Assembly (NCBI GenBank): GCA_021018995.1
Contig: CM037596.1
Location: 88,233,184 to 88,297,183, forward strand
Reading direction: 5' to 3'
Source: Chloranthus sessilifolius
Lineage: Eukaryota; Streptophyta; Magnoliopsida; Chloranthales; Chloranthaceae
DNA length: 64,000 bases
Below, in pieces: positions 33,652 to 45,923 of the stretch. Position numbers and translations under genes: made by a program. Each line of letters opens with the position of its first letter. Positions within the stretch are counted from its first letter, which is position 1. The notes beneath the pieces were generated by a model. It was not told where the DNA came from. It made no database searches and worked only from the letters and a program-made list of their open reading frames with translations.

Positions 33652-36201
33652 TGTCACAACCCAGAAATCTACCCGATCTAGAATTCTACCCGATCCCGAG
33701 GGCTTAGAATCCCGTGTCATGATCCCGCACTCTTGTTATGGTATTAAGCGGACATGTATCATGATATCCATAATTCACTTGTTACGAGGCTCATAATTCT
33801 CATGAAGATCCACACTTGACTATTTTCATAACCATAACATTTAATCACATAAAATAACCTTGTAAAAATCATCGAATATAATACCATAATCGCAAAGGCA
33901 AAAGATAAAGAGTATCCATCCTAGCCATGCATCTAAGATTGTAAAATGGAAATGAGGTTTAACGCAGGGTAAAATCGTCCCATACGCAAACCACTATATG
34001 TACGAAATGAAAAGAAATGTATCTAATCAATAAGAATGGAATAAAACTATAAAACGTGAGCTATCAACGCTCATAAAAATATCCAGCATCTACACCCTTA
34101 TCAAGTTGATCGTCTACTTGGTCACCCTAGCAAAAAAATACTTGTATGTAGCTTTAACGTCTTCATCGACCCCATATGTCCTACTCCCAGACCCTGACCA
34201 CGCACGTCAGGTGGCTCTCATGCCCCACACTTTCCGATCTACGAGCCGGGTCGATGTGGCATACACCATCAATTCCTATTTCAATTAAATCATTAAATCA
34301 ATCATTTTCTTTTAAAGAATTCACAATTACTTCGATTAAATCATCCTTTTTAATTTCCTTTTTAAAAGAAATTATAACATTAACGGAAGTGTTTTGCGGA
34401 AGATTTCCCATTAGCTTACCTGATCGAACTATTTCAGTTTTCAAAATTCAAAACATAAAAATCCCCCTTATCACGGAATTATAAGTAAGACATATGAAAC
34501 GCAGTCAAAAGTTCAACTTTATTACCAAATATTTACAATAAGTCTAATTACAAACTTTCATCGGTGATTTCAAAAGAATTGGACTTAACAAAAACATCCT
34601 AAAAGAAAAGATTCAATAAACATGTGAACCGGTCACATGTGTATAGGTGCTTGTAGCTCTATAGACAGAATGAGCTCAAGACTATTAGCTCAATGATTGC
34701 TCCTGGATCTCTCCTTACCCTACTCCCTTAGCTCTGCTGGTTTGCCTCTAGAATTTTGGGTCATGAAAGGACCATAAATAGTGAAGCTTAATAAAGCTGT
34801 AGTTATTTTAAGTTATGATTTTCAGAACAATTTAATGTAGATAAGCTTACAATTTACATACATAAGAGTGTTTCACATTGTGATTTGTGTAGAGTGAGGT
34901 TTATAGCATGTCATGATATCAACAGAATAATGAAGATAATTCAAATTTAATATTAAGTAGGAAAGATTCTAAGTATGATGTACAAACACAATATATGATT
35001 ACTATCTGCACAAGGAATATTTAAATGCAACTACCATTACTTTGATGGAAAACAACATAATATAAAATCCAATTTTAGTAAGAATTGTGGAATTGTTAAG
35101 TTTATAAAGTTTACAAGGTTTGTACATAAAAATATTGGTTCATAGGTCATCAATTTACTGGTTTATTAACTGCCTTTTTATGCATTTTTTATTTTTTTAT
35201 TGATTATCATGAATGTAGTTGTTTATTATGTGTCCTTTAATTAATTTGGTGCGATACTAAACACTAACCATAGTCCAATATCAATATCAAATGTCAATGT
35301 TGCGCAAACAGAGGCTGACACTCTCCATCATTTAGTCAATCATGACAAGGATCAAGGACCTTGTTGGTCTAACGAGACCCAATCCTCAGCTGATATTTCA
35401 AACACGTTTGAATATGAGTCGCTCAGAACGTGCTCGTTCGCAAGAGCAGTGGTCAACTATGCGAGGTTTAATATTCAATGCAGTATCATCTTTTCACTTT
35501 CAATTTTAAATATTCGATAATTCAATTTTAGATCCGATTTCTTTAGTAAGATTTCGATAATCATTATTCAATTTTAATGTTCAATCATCAATATCAGTTT
35601 TAGTAATTTCGTTACCCTTTTTCAATTCGATATAATTCAATTTATCCCATAAGTGGGTCCAACATTCAACAGGTTTCCATTACCTCATATTTCTTTTGAG
35701 AATTTCAATAATAAGTTAAGATCATTACTCGGTATCAATTTGGCTACTCTATCTTTGTGAGTTCGCCAATCAGTTTTTCAATGTACATTTTATTGTTCAA
35801 TATCATTACCAAAAGTCTCATATCAATTAAATTTTCGATCACCATTTATCTATATCAATCAATCATCGTTTACTTGTCTCAATCAATCGCCATTTATCTA
35901 TATCAATCAATCGTCCAACAAAAGTCAATCCTTAGGGAGGATTGGCATAGGATCAGCTCACACTATGTCTAGTGTTGCTATAGTTTAGAGTCTCTAATGA
36001 ACTTATATTTATTGTCATTCGTAAGAAGGAAGTATTTATTCCTAGCGTGAGTTATTTTCAAAGGCATTTGGTGCCTGTTTTCAGTTATCCTAAGGTGTGT
36101 TCTTACTATTCGAGTACCTCTAGGTAGTTTCAACTAGACTTTTTTAATGCCTGAGTCAGGTGAATTTTGACTAAGACTCCTATCAGTATGTTAGTTGAAT
36201 A
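33652..36201 (-). repeat. LTR-like block, old, probably of another Ty3/gypsy element
   Basis: The left border TGTCACAACCCAGAAATC resembles the LTR border of element B (TGTGACGACCCGAC). The block is non-coding. It has a CTTAATAAAGCTGTAG word comparable to TAAAGCTCAGTAG in the B LTR, and iterated TTCAATTTTA and ATCAATCAATC words at about 35460-35920. It ends at the insertion of element C. I could not find a matching right border or a target duplication (CTAGG expected) beyond element C, so a solo LTR or a truncated element are both possible. Confidence 0.35.
36197..36201. other. Target site duplication of element C, left copy
   Basis: GAATA, identical to 45114-45118. Confidence 0.85.
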
Positions 36202-38353
36202 TGTCATTATCTGAATTTTATACCTTTGATACACTTAAAATATGTGTATGTGTTTAATACCGTATTCCCCGCATATTTTGAGTTTTCAAAACGTTTTATC
36301 TAAAAAATGCATGTTTTGGGTTTTCAAGCTTTTATATTTATTTTCGTTATTAATGAACATAAGTTGTGTAATAGCTTACTGGTTAAAGACTTTAAGTTCT
36401 ATATAAGAGGTCTAGGGATCAAACCTTGTTGTGTGTGCTTTAAACATCTATTTTAGACTTTGAGATAAAAACCTATACACTCTTCCTTATTGTGTTGGCT
36501 TAACACCGGATAATCTCCAAAGTGTGATAAATAAGTGTCTTACGGAGATCCCTAAATTATAAGCTCATTTAGAGTTCTTCTTAAGAATAGAGCCGTCAGA
36601 GACCCTAGAGACCTTAGAGAAGAAATTCTAGATCTATCTTCCTAGAACCCTTCTTTTGGAAGTGCGGTGAGACGTTGGCGTATATTCTCAAGCGGCCTTC
36701 ACCTTCTTCTAAAATCATCATCATTGTTGGGATCTTAATCTAATCGTGATGGTACAATCGATCTAGGTATGGAGAAATCATGCTTTCCATTGATCTTAAA
36801 ATATTATTTTTTTATTAATAGATTTTTATATAAATTAGTGATTTTATTTCATAGATAATGATGGAATGATTAAATGAATGCATGCTATGATTAATAGATT
36901 TTTAATGTTAATGATGTTGGGTTAAAAAGAAGTCCGATTAAATTCCACCATGTGATTTTATGTATTTTGAGGCGTGCTCACGGATTGAAATCAATCGATT
37001 AACACCTAAAAGCAATTTTCGTGAATTCTCGCCAAACTTTGCATTAGATACTGCGTCGGTATTTTGGCCATTACTTTCTGTCCCGAACTCGGATTGAGGC
37101 GATTCTTATAGCGTTGGAAAGCGGATGACGAGATCTATAACGTTTGTGTTTTAGCTAATTTCTGAATCTGACGTCTTGAAGGTCCAAATGGAGCTGCAAA
37201 TAGCACTAAGTTCCCGATGACCCAAAGTTGCAGTATTTTGATATTATTTTCGGAATTCTTGGGCTGTTTTACGCACCATGATCGTATGATATGCACTGTA
37301 ATATTTATGCACCATAATTGTGTACACTTTGATATTTATGTACCATGATTAAATGCACTTAAATGCATATGTAGTATGATATCACTCTCATGCACTTTAT
37401 ATGTCCCATGATGATCTATATAATTCACAATCAAGATACGTAAAATACGATGAAATGTCAAGCCATGATTAATGAGCATTAGACCCAACATCTTGTACCC
37501 GATGGAGTCTAAGAAGGTATTGGACCCAACATCTTGTGTAAGATGGAGTCTAACTGAACAAGAGTATGATGAGCATGATTCAGCCCAACGTCTTGAGCGA
37601 GACGGAGTTTGACATGCAATAAATAACATGATTCATTAGACCCAACGTCTTGAGCATGACAGAGTCTAACTAATAAGTGATAAGCATGATTAAGACCCAA
37701 CGTCTTGAGCATGACAGAGTCTAACTAATAAGTGATAAGCATGATTAAGACCCAACGTCTTGAGCGGGATGGAGTCTAACGTGCATTAAATGACAAGAAA
37801 GATGAAATTAAAAGATATGATGCATTCATGTAATGTTAATATATATGTTTACGTTCAGTTCATTTCAGCTTAGTGAGATTATAGATGCCACATGTACGCA
37901 TACATGAGATATATCGAAATATTATAGGGCTAGGATTGATATTTTATGCTTCAATGGATTGCATGTCTGGTCCATACAGGTGTTGCCAATGACAATGTAT
38001 GAGTCTATGGCGATGAGACGGCATGTGGTGCTCAAGAAACTGGACTGAATGGCGATGACGGCTTCGTGGCCTAATTAGCTATTTTCCTTTCTAGTTAGTA
38101 GTAATTTCAAATAAATGGGACATTGATCAGTTAGTATTTTATCTAAACTGTTTAAGCTTTAATTATGTTGGACTTGTTACTGGAATAAGAACACTATCAT
38201 GGGTTTTATTTAGATTAATTAACGTTTTAAAGAAATTTTATCTTCCGTTGTTTAAGGTGCTTTTATCGCCTTATTATGTTTCTACGGTTCTCGATACGAA
38301 GGTACGGTCTAAGATCTTACAATTAAGAGGTTGTGAGATCTCGGGTCACTACA
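36202..38353 (+). repeat. 5' LTR of element C
   Basis: TGTCATTATCTG...CACTACA, followed by the primer site. It contains six spaced copies of a TTAGACCCAAC...GAGTCTAA hairpin unit at about 37480-37780. Confidence 0.9.
37480..37780. repeat. Hairpin-forming repeat array in the 5' LTR of element C (six units)
   Basis: Units start near 37480, 37520, 37581, 37635, 37691 and 37746. Each opens with RGACCCAACRTCTTG and closes with GGAGTCTAA-like text, so TTAGAC and GTCTAA form short inverted arms. The 3' LTR has the same array with five units at about 44248-44494. Confidence 0.85.
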
Positions 38354-38355
38354 GT

Positions 38356-38368
38356 TGGTATCAGAGCC
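38356..38368 (+). other. Primer binding site of element C
   Basis: TGGTATCAGAGCC, initiator-Met tRNA type, two bases after the LTR end. Confidence 0.9.
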
Positions 38369-38427
38369 TAAGGTTGATTCTTACGTCGAGAATATGTGGA
38401 AGTGGAGTTTAACGTGAGATTGATCGG

Positions 38428-39460
38428 TTGCAGATGACGAACAAGCATATTGATGCGTTGACTGAGGCAATTGTGAGTGCCATCAATGCAACCAGAACTC
38501 CAAATACCCAACCTACTCCTGCTCCTAGGTCAGAATTGGACGAATTCAGGAAGAACCGACCACGATACTTCAATGGTATGGGAGATAGCGTGGAGGCTAT
38601 GAAATGGGTGCAACAGATGGAAAAGATCTTCGATATGATGGAATGTAATGAAACAACTAAAGTGAGATTGGCAACCTATAAAGTGGAGGGGGATGCCAAG
38701 AACTGGTGGAGACAATTGAAAGAAGCGGCTCGTGTCGAAGAGCTTGGTTATGTATGGGACTAGGATGAATTCGTAAAAGTGTTTTATGATAAGTACTACC
38801 CCCAGAGCGTCCAAGAAGCAAAGATTGAGGAACTCCTAAACCTCCAACAGGGAGAGATGACTGTTGACACTTATGCTATGCTTTTTACAGAACTGAGCCA
38901 GTTTGCACCGACCCTGGTTTTTGACGAGAACTTTCGACTCAGGAGATTTGAGAAGGGTTTGAGGCCCCAGATTAGGACCTTGGTGGTTGGACATCGATGC
39001 GACTCATACAAGGACCTGATTGATAGATTTTACACCATCGAGAGAGAATTAAAGGTGCCTTCGCCGACTAGTAATGTGGGTCAGAGCTCGGCTAGAAACT
39101 TTCAATATGGCCGCCGAGATCGTGTATTTTCTAAATCCAACATGAGATCGGAGAGTAGGGGCACTCCTTACTCAAGATCAGCCTTCTCGCAGCAGAGCAA
39201 GACTAATTCTACAGTGGTGTCGACTACAAAGACTAGTCCGACCTGTACCACTTGCGGCAAGCATCATTACGGCACCTGCCTTAGGGGAACGGGTGCTTGT
39301 TTCAACTGTGGACAGCTTGGGCATAAAGCAGCTGAGTGCAAGATGCCTAAGAAGTCATCTGGATCGAGGGCTATGCCTCCTGCGACGATTACGGCTAATG
39401 GCCGCGTGTATACCCTATCTGATGCTGACGCTAAAGCTTCAGACGATGTCATCCAGGGTA
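38428..39460 (+). pseudogene. Gag remnant of element C
   Basis: Gag builds the particle and packages element RNA. Near 38.56-38.73 kb the frame shows the plant retrotransposon capsid pattern (RYFNGMGD, ...EAMKWVQQMEKIF..., KVEGDAKNWWRQL). It continues at about 38.78-39.06 kb with the second half (FYDKYYP, FTELSQFAP, FEKGLRPQI). A Ser/Arg-rich linker follows, then a CCHC zinc knuckle near 39.3 kb (CFNCGQLGHKAAEC) preceded by another Cys/His cluster. The start near 38428 lies 60 bases after the primer site. It is broken. Confidence 0.85.
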
Positions 39461-39690
39461 TGTTTATTTATTTAAAATTCATGATTAAGTTCTTTCATAT
39501 ATGTTTACGTAGTAATGTCATAAATATTAATTTGCGTAGAATGACTACTTTTTGAAAATGTTTTCAAAAATGAATTAAATGAATTTATTAAGAACTAACG
39601 AAGATCTAGTAGACATTAAGCTTTTAAATTGAATGATACCCTTACGTTGAATAATTTAAGTCGTAGCATGTCTTGGGTGCCTAGGTTCGA
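39461..39690 (+). other. Non-coding gap between gag and protease of element C
   Basis: This stretch of about 230 AT-rich bases has intron-like composition and sits exactly between the gag and protease parts. Both internal regions of element B have a gap at the same boundary (about 16.4-16.54 kb and 23.95-24.09 kb). Ogre elements of the related Tat lineage are known to splice an intron within their gag-pol region, so splicing is a reasonable explanation. Whether this lineage does so is not established here. Confidence 0.4.
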
Positions 39691-41570
39691 TGTTGATCGA
39701 TGGCCTTTTTGCTCATGTGCTTTTGGATTCGGGTGCTTCCCATTCATTCGTCTCCTTAAACTTCGCTAAGCGTCTTGATAAGGATTCATCTCCTATGAGC
39801 ATTCCTTGACCGTAGCAACTCCTTTGGGAAAAAGTGTGCTTGCTGACAAAGTCTATCCTCGATGTTCTGTCCAGATTGGAACCCATGCATTGGTTGTCGA
39901 TCTAATTGAATTAGACTTCAAAGATTTCGATGTGATCCTAGGGATGGATTGGCTCGCTGAATCTCATGTGAGCCTTGATTGTTTCGCCAAGACCGTGATT
40001 TTTACTCCTTTGGATGGACCGACTTTTAAATTCAAGGGCGCACGGAAGGGTGCCATTCCGAAACTCTTTGCTTTATTAGAAGTTGAGGAAAAGCGGGGAG
40101 ATATATCATCGATTCTTGTTGTAAATGAATTTACTGGAGTTTTTCCTGATGAGGTGACGGGTTTGCCGCCGAGTAGGAAAGTTGAATTTCAGATTGAGCT
40201 TGTACCTGGCACTGCACCGATAGCCAAGACTCCTTACAAGATGGCACCTGCAGAACTATCAGAATTGAAGAAACAGTTACAGGAACTACAAGATAAGGGC
40301 TTCATTAGAAGAAGTCAGTCACCCTGGGGTGCTCCTATTTTATTTGTTAAGAAGAAGGACGGTTCTCAGAGGCTATGCATTGATTACCGACAGTTGAGCC
40401 AAGCGATGATTAAGAACAAGTATCCATTGCCACGGATCGATGTTCAATTTGATCAACTACAAGGCGCACGATATTTCTCTAAGGTCGATCTGAGATCTGG
40501 ATATCACCAGTTGAGAGTGAGAGAGTCCGATATAGCTAAGACGGCATTCAATACGAGGTATGGGCAGTTTAAATTTTTTGTAATGTCTTTCGGATTGACT
40601 AATGCTCCTGCAATCTTTATGGACTTGATGAACCGTATTTTCAAGCCCTACTTGGATCAATTTGTGGTGGTTTTCGTTGATAACATCCTGATCTACTCCA
40701 AGTCCGAAGAAGAGCATGCCGAACACTTAAGGATCATCTTACAAACCCTATTGAACCACCAGTTGTATGCTAAGACGAGTAAATGTGAATTCTGGATGCA
40801 TGAAGTGACATTTCTGGGTCACAGGATTTCTGAAGCAGGGATTACTGTTGATCCTGTAAAAATTGAAGCCATTGTAAATTGGGCGAGTCCCAAAAGTATT
40901 ACTGAAGTACGAAGTTTCCTTGGCTTAGCTGGTTACTATAGAAGGTTCGTGGAAGGTTTCTCAAAGATCTCAGGACCTCTTACCGGGCTGACCAAGAAAA
41001 ATGTGAAATTCATTTGGACCGATGAGTGCGAGAAGAGCTTTCTCGAGCTAAAGAAAAGATTGACTACTGCTCCCATTCTAGTGATACCTTCTGGCAGTGG
41101 TGGCTTTACCGTTAATACCGATGCGTCGTATAAAGGACTAGGTGGTGTCCTGATGCAGAATGAGAGAGTTATAGCTTGCGGATCTAGGCAGCTAAAGGAG
41201 CATGAAAAGAATTACCCTATGCACGATCTAGAACTGGCCGCTATCATATTCACGCTGAAGGTCTGGAGACACTACTTATATGGAGAGAAATTCATCATCT
41301 CCACGGATCATCAAAGTCTTAAATACCTTTTTACACAGAAAGACTTGAATATGAGGCAGAGAAGATGGTTGGAATTCCTGATCAATTATGATTGTGAGAT
41401 CAAGTATCATCCGGGAAAGGCTAATGTTGTTGCTGATGCCCTCAGCAGATTTGTTCCAGAACAGGTAATTCGACCAAGAGCATTGCTTTCGCACATTGTT
41501 ATCACCTCTTCATTACTTGATCGAATCAGGGGATTACAGCTTGAAGATCCTACCTCTTGAAATTGAAGGA
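39690..41570 (+). pseudogene. Protease, reverse transcriptase and RNase H remnants of element C
   Basis: Protease comes first, with a LLDSGASHSF-type active-site block near 39.73 kb and [18 protein letters not shown] near 39.92-39.98 kb. Reverse transcriptase follows, with [15 protein letters not shown] near 40.35 kb, [13 protein letters not shown] near 40.48 kb and the catalytic-motif region near 40.67-40.70 kb. RNase H lies at about 41.1-41.45 kb ([38 protein letters not shown]), ending with the NVVADALSR block that leads to integrase. These enzymes convert element RNA to DNA. Order and sequence match element B in the opposite orientation. It is broken as part of element C. Confidence 0.9.
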
Positions 41571-42930
41571 TGGTGGAAAGTCTGAGATTACTGTCAGGGA
41601 TGATGGGATGATGCTGTTCTAGGGACGCTACTGTGTACCTGATAATATAGAATTGAAACGGGAGATCTTAGACGAAGCCCATAAGTCTAAGTTCTCTATT
41701 CACCCCAGGAACAATAAGATGTATAAGGGATTGAAGAAAAATTATTGGTGGAATGATATGAAGAGAGAGATCGCTGACTACGTGGCAAGGTGTCTCACAT
41801 GCCTGCAATTTAAAGCTGAACATCAGAAACCACCCGGGTTACTTCAGCCACTACCGATTCCGGGTTGGAAATGGGAGAGTATTGGCATGGATTTCATCAC
41901 CGGTTTGCCGAGAACCCTGAAGAGGAACGACGCTATTTGGGTTGTGGTCGATAGACTGACTAAATCGGCTCATTTTATTCCGTACTGCATGACCTATTCA
42001 GCCTCCCAGTTGGCGGATATTTATATTCGTGAGATTGTCAGATTGCATGGTGTGCCTACTGATATCGTATCTGATAGAGACCCTCGTTTCACGTCAAGAT
42101 TTTGGCAGAAATTTCAAGATGGGATGGGGTCTAAGTTGAAATTTAGCTCCGCTTTTCATCCTCAAACGGATGGGCAGACCGAAAGATTGAATCAAGTGTT
42201 AGAGGACATGCTTTGTGCTTGTGTACTGGACTTTGGAGGCAATTGGGACGAGCATCTACCTCTTGCAGAGTTCACGTATAATAATAGTTACCAGTCCACT
42301 ATACAGATGGCCCCGTATGAAGCCTTATATGGGAGAAGTTGTAGAACTCCTCTGTGTTGGGATGAGGTCGGCGTGAGAAGTTTGTTGGGACCTCAAATTG
42401 TTGAAGACACGTCCAAACAAGTTCAATTGATCCGAGAATGAATGCGGACCGCGCAGAGCAGACAGAAGAGTTACGCTGATTTGAAGCGTAGGAATTGGGA
42501 TCTGATTGAAGGGGATCAAGTCTTTGTAAAAATTTCTCCTATGAAAGGAGTGATGATATTCGGGCGGAAAGGAAAACTTAGTCCGAGATTTGTGGGACCG
42601 TTCAAAATTTTGAAGAGAATCAGAGAAACGGCATATCGAGTTAAGCTACCACCAAAGTTTGCCGATGTGCACAACGTTTTTCACATATCCATGTTAAAGA
42701 AATACGTGGCAGACCCTACTCACGTTATCGATTGGGAACCCTTGGAGGTTTTTAAGGATATATCCGTGGTGGAGGTCCCTGTTCAGATTATTGATTGGAA
42801 AGAGTAGACCCTGAGTAATAAAGTTATATCGCTGGTCCTTGTGATTTGGCAGCACCACTCTCGCGAGGAAGCCACTTGGGAGCGCGAGGATGTTATCAGG
42901 AGGGACTACCCCCATCTCTTCTAGTAAGGT
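41570..42930 (+). pseudogene. Integrase and chromodomain-like tail remnants of element C
   Basis: The integrase zinc-binding part lies at about 41.65-41.82 kb (H..H and CLTC-type Cys pair). The catalytic core is at about 41.87-42.35 kb (GMDFITGLPRT, IWVVVDRLTKSAHF, DRDPRFTSRFWQ, FHPQTDGQTERLNQ). The GPY/F-like module follows at about 42.5-42.7 kb (LSPRFVGPFKIL, VFHISMLKKYV). A chromodomain-like end with EEATWERED lies near 42.86-42.89 kb. Chromodomain tails define chromoviruses and are thought to bind modified histones and direct insertion. It is broken as part of element C. Confidence 0.85.
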
Positions 42931-42973
42931 ATGACTCAATTTCGAGGACGAAATTTTTGTAAGTAAGGAAGAA

Positions 42974-45113
42974 TGTCATGATCTGAATTTTATACCTTTG
43001 ATACACCTAAAATATGTGTATGTGTTTAATACCGTATTCCCCGCATACCTTGAGTTTTCAAAACGTTTTATCTAAAAAATGCATGTTTTGATTTTTCAAG
43101 CTTTTATATTTATTTTCGTCATTAATGAACATAAGTTGTGTAATAGCCTACTGGTTAAAGATTTTAAGTTCTATATAAGAGGTCTAGGGATCAAACCTTG
43201 TTATGTGTGCTTTAAACCTTTATTTTAGACTTTGAGATAAAAGCCTATACACTCTTCCTTATTGTGTAGGCTTAACACCGGATAATCTCTAAAGTGTGGT
43301 AAATAAGTGTCTTACGGAGAACCCTAAATTATAAGCTCATTTAGAGCTCTTAACAATAGAGCCGTCAGAGACCCTAGAGACCTTAGAGAAGAAATTGTAG
43401 ATCTATCTTCCTAGAACCCTTCTCTTGGAAGTGCGGTGAGACATTGGCGTATATTCTCAAGTGGCCTTCACCTTCTTCTAAAATCATCATCATTATTGGG
43501 ATCTGAATCTAATCATGGCGGTACGATCGATTTAGGTATGGAGAAATCATGCTTTCCATTGATCTTAAAATATTATTTTTTTATTAATAGATTTTTATAT
43601 AAATTAGTGATTTTAATTCATAGATAATGATGGAATGATTAAATGAATGCATGCTATGATTAATAGATTTTTAATATTAATGATGTTAGGTTAAAAAGAA
43701 GTCCTATTAAATTCCACCATGTGATTTGATGTATTTTGAGGCGTGCTCACGGATTGAAATCAATCGATTGACACCTAAAAGCAATTTCCGTGAATTCCCG
43801 CCAAACTTTGCATCAGATACTACCTCGGTATTGTGGCCATAACTTTCTGTCCCGAACTTGGATTGAGGCGATTCTTATGGCGTTGGAAAGCGGATGATGA
43901 GATCTACAACGTTTATGTTTTAGCCAGTTTCTGAATCGGACGTCTTGAAGGTCCAAATTGAGCTGTAAGTAGTACTAAGTTCTCGATGACCCAAAGTTGT
44001 AGTATTTTGATATTATTTTCGAAATTCTTGGGCTGTTTTACGCACCATGATCGTATGATATGCACTGTAATATTTATACACCATGATTGTGTACACTTTG
44101 ATATTTACGTACCATGATTAAATGCAATTAAATGCTTATGTAGTATGATATCACTCTCATGCACTTTATATGTCCCATGATGATCTATATAATTCACAAT
44201 CAAGATACGTAAAATACGATGAAATGTCAAGCCATGATTAATGAGCATTAGACCCAACATCTTATACCCGATGGAGTCTAAGAAGGTATTGGACCCAACA
44301 TCTTGTGTAAGATGGAGTCTAACTGAATAAGAGTATGATGAGCATGATTCAGCCCAACGTCTTGAGCGGGACGGAGTTTGACATGCAATAAATAACATGA
44401 TTCATTAGACCCAACGTCTTGAGCATGACGGAGTCTAACTAACAAGTGATAAGCATGATTAAGACCCAACGTCTTGAGCGGGACAGAGTCTAACGTGCAT
44501 TAAATGACAAGAAAGATGAAATTAAAAGATATGATGCATTCATGTAATGTTAATATATATGTTTACGTTCAGTTCATTTCAGCTTAGTGAGATTATAGAT
44601 GCCACATGTACACATACATGAGATATATCGAAATATTATAGGGCTAGGATTGATATTTTATGCTTCAATGGATTGCATGTCTGGTCCATACAAGTGTAAA
44701 CTTACACCCCTTGTTTATGTGGGTGACCAGATGAGACAGGTGTTGCCAATGACAATGTATGGGTCTATGGCGATGAGACGGCACGTGGTGCTCAAGAAAC
44801 TGGATTGAATGGCGATGATGGATTCGTGGCCTAATTAGCTATTATCCTTTCTAGTTAGTAGTAATTTTAAATAAATGGGACATTGATCAGTTAGTATTTT
44901 ATCTAAACTGTTTAAGCTTTAATTATGTTGGATTTGTTACTGGAATAATAATATTATCATGGGTTTTATTTAGATTAATTAATGTTTTAAAGAAATTTTA
45001 TCTTCCGTTGTTTAAGGTGCTTTTATCGCCTTATTATGTTTCTACGGTTCTCGATACGAAGGTACGGTCTAAGATCTTACAATTAAGAGGTTGTGAGATC
45101 TTGGGTCGCTACA
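42974..45113 (+). repeat. 3' LTR of element C
   Basis: Aligns with 36202-38353 throughout. It has the same hairpin array with five rather than six units. It is preceded by the tract AAGTAAGGAAGAA (42961-42973) and followed by GAATA. Confidence 0.9.
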
Positions 45114-45118
45114 GAATA

Positions 45119-45642
45119 TCTCCAACCAGTTCTAATATTGGCAGACTAATGATGTTGTTCTTCGAGTGTATCCTCTCTTTAACGGATGCACTAATTTATT
45201 CTCAAGTTTTCGTTTAATTACCAAGTCACTTGCCATATATCGCTTTATTTCCTTAATAATTCGGCTAAGTGCTCATATGGCATCTCTAAGCTCTCATGTG
45301 GTTTATCAGTGATGACTATTTATTTCAAGTGAGGACATCGGGTCCATACCTTTTTAACTGAAAGCCTTAGGATTAATTAATTTGGGTTTAGGATGCAACA
45401 AACTAAGATTACAAGGGGGGCCCACTTATCTATTTGTGGTCTTTGCTATGCATGAGGGTGCTAGCAATATAGCCCATACCAGGTTTCGGGCTGGGCCATC
45501 GGGTTTAATTTCTTCTAAGTCCACAGAATAGAAGTTCATGGGTCATTTCCTAGGTCACTTGGGCCTTTACTAGGCCCAATCTAGGTATACGGGCTTTTTC
45601 AAAGTACGGGTAAACGAGTGGGTGTGCACAATTTCTAAGGGG
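45119..45642. other. Spacer between element C and the outer Athila-like LTR
   Basis: No coding content or named repeat. The part at about 45470-45610 repeats GGGCTGGGCC, TTGGGCC and TAGGCCC words, which suggests an old promoter or LTR remnant, but I cannot place it. It should be continuous with the sequence left of element C. Confidence 0.35.
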
Positions 45643-45923
45643 TGCTTGATCGTTTTAAATTTAAAGATTGCAAGTGCACAAGTTCGAAGTACTAGGGCGA
45701 GTACAAGGGTGTCGAACCACAAGGACTTTTCGTTTATCTAATCTAACCTCTGTCTTATTCTAATAAAAATTATATAAAATTGAGTTTCCTAAATTAAATT
45801 AAATAAAAGAAAACATACAACAATTTTGGATTAAGATATGAGAAGGCAGTTTGGGATCTCTCTTGGATCTCAGAATCGTAAGTAATAATCTCCTATTTCC
45901 TTCCTATTTTGAGCCCCAGGTAT

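Larger units (their letters stand above)
36202..45113 (+). mobile_element. Tekay/Del-like Ty3/gypsy chromovirus, full-length copy (element C)
   Basis: LTRs are 36202-38353 and 42974-45113, with the internal region between them. An initiator-Met primer site follows the 5' LTR and a degenerate polypurine tract precedes the 3' LTR. GAATA flanks both sides. Coding parts on the plus strand run in chromovirus order: gag, protease, reverse transcriptase, RNase H, integrase, chromodomain-like tail. By eye the two LTRs differ at about 17 of the first 370 bases, clearly more than the LTRs of element B, so C is the older insertion. It is broken, with about four or five breaks. Confidence 0.9.

Noticed and set aside
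38356-38368. tRNA-like sequence
   Set aside because: It is the primer site complementary to the 3' end of a tRNA, not a tRNA gene. No clover-leaf follows.
33652-45642. Solo LTR interrupted by element C with CTAGG duplications
   Set aside because: CTAGG occurs several times near 45.55-45.60 kb, but none follows a proper CA end, so the right border is not supported.
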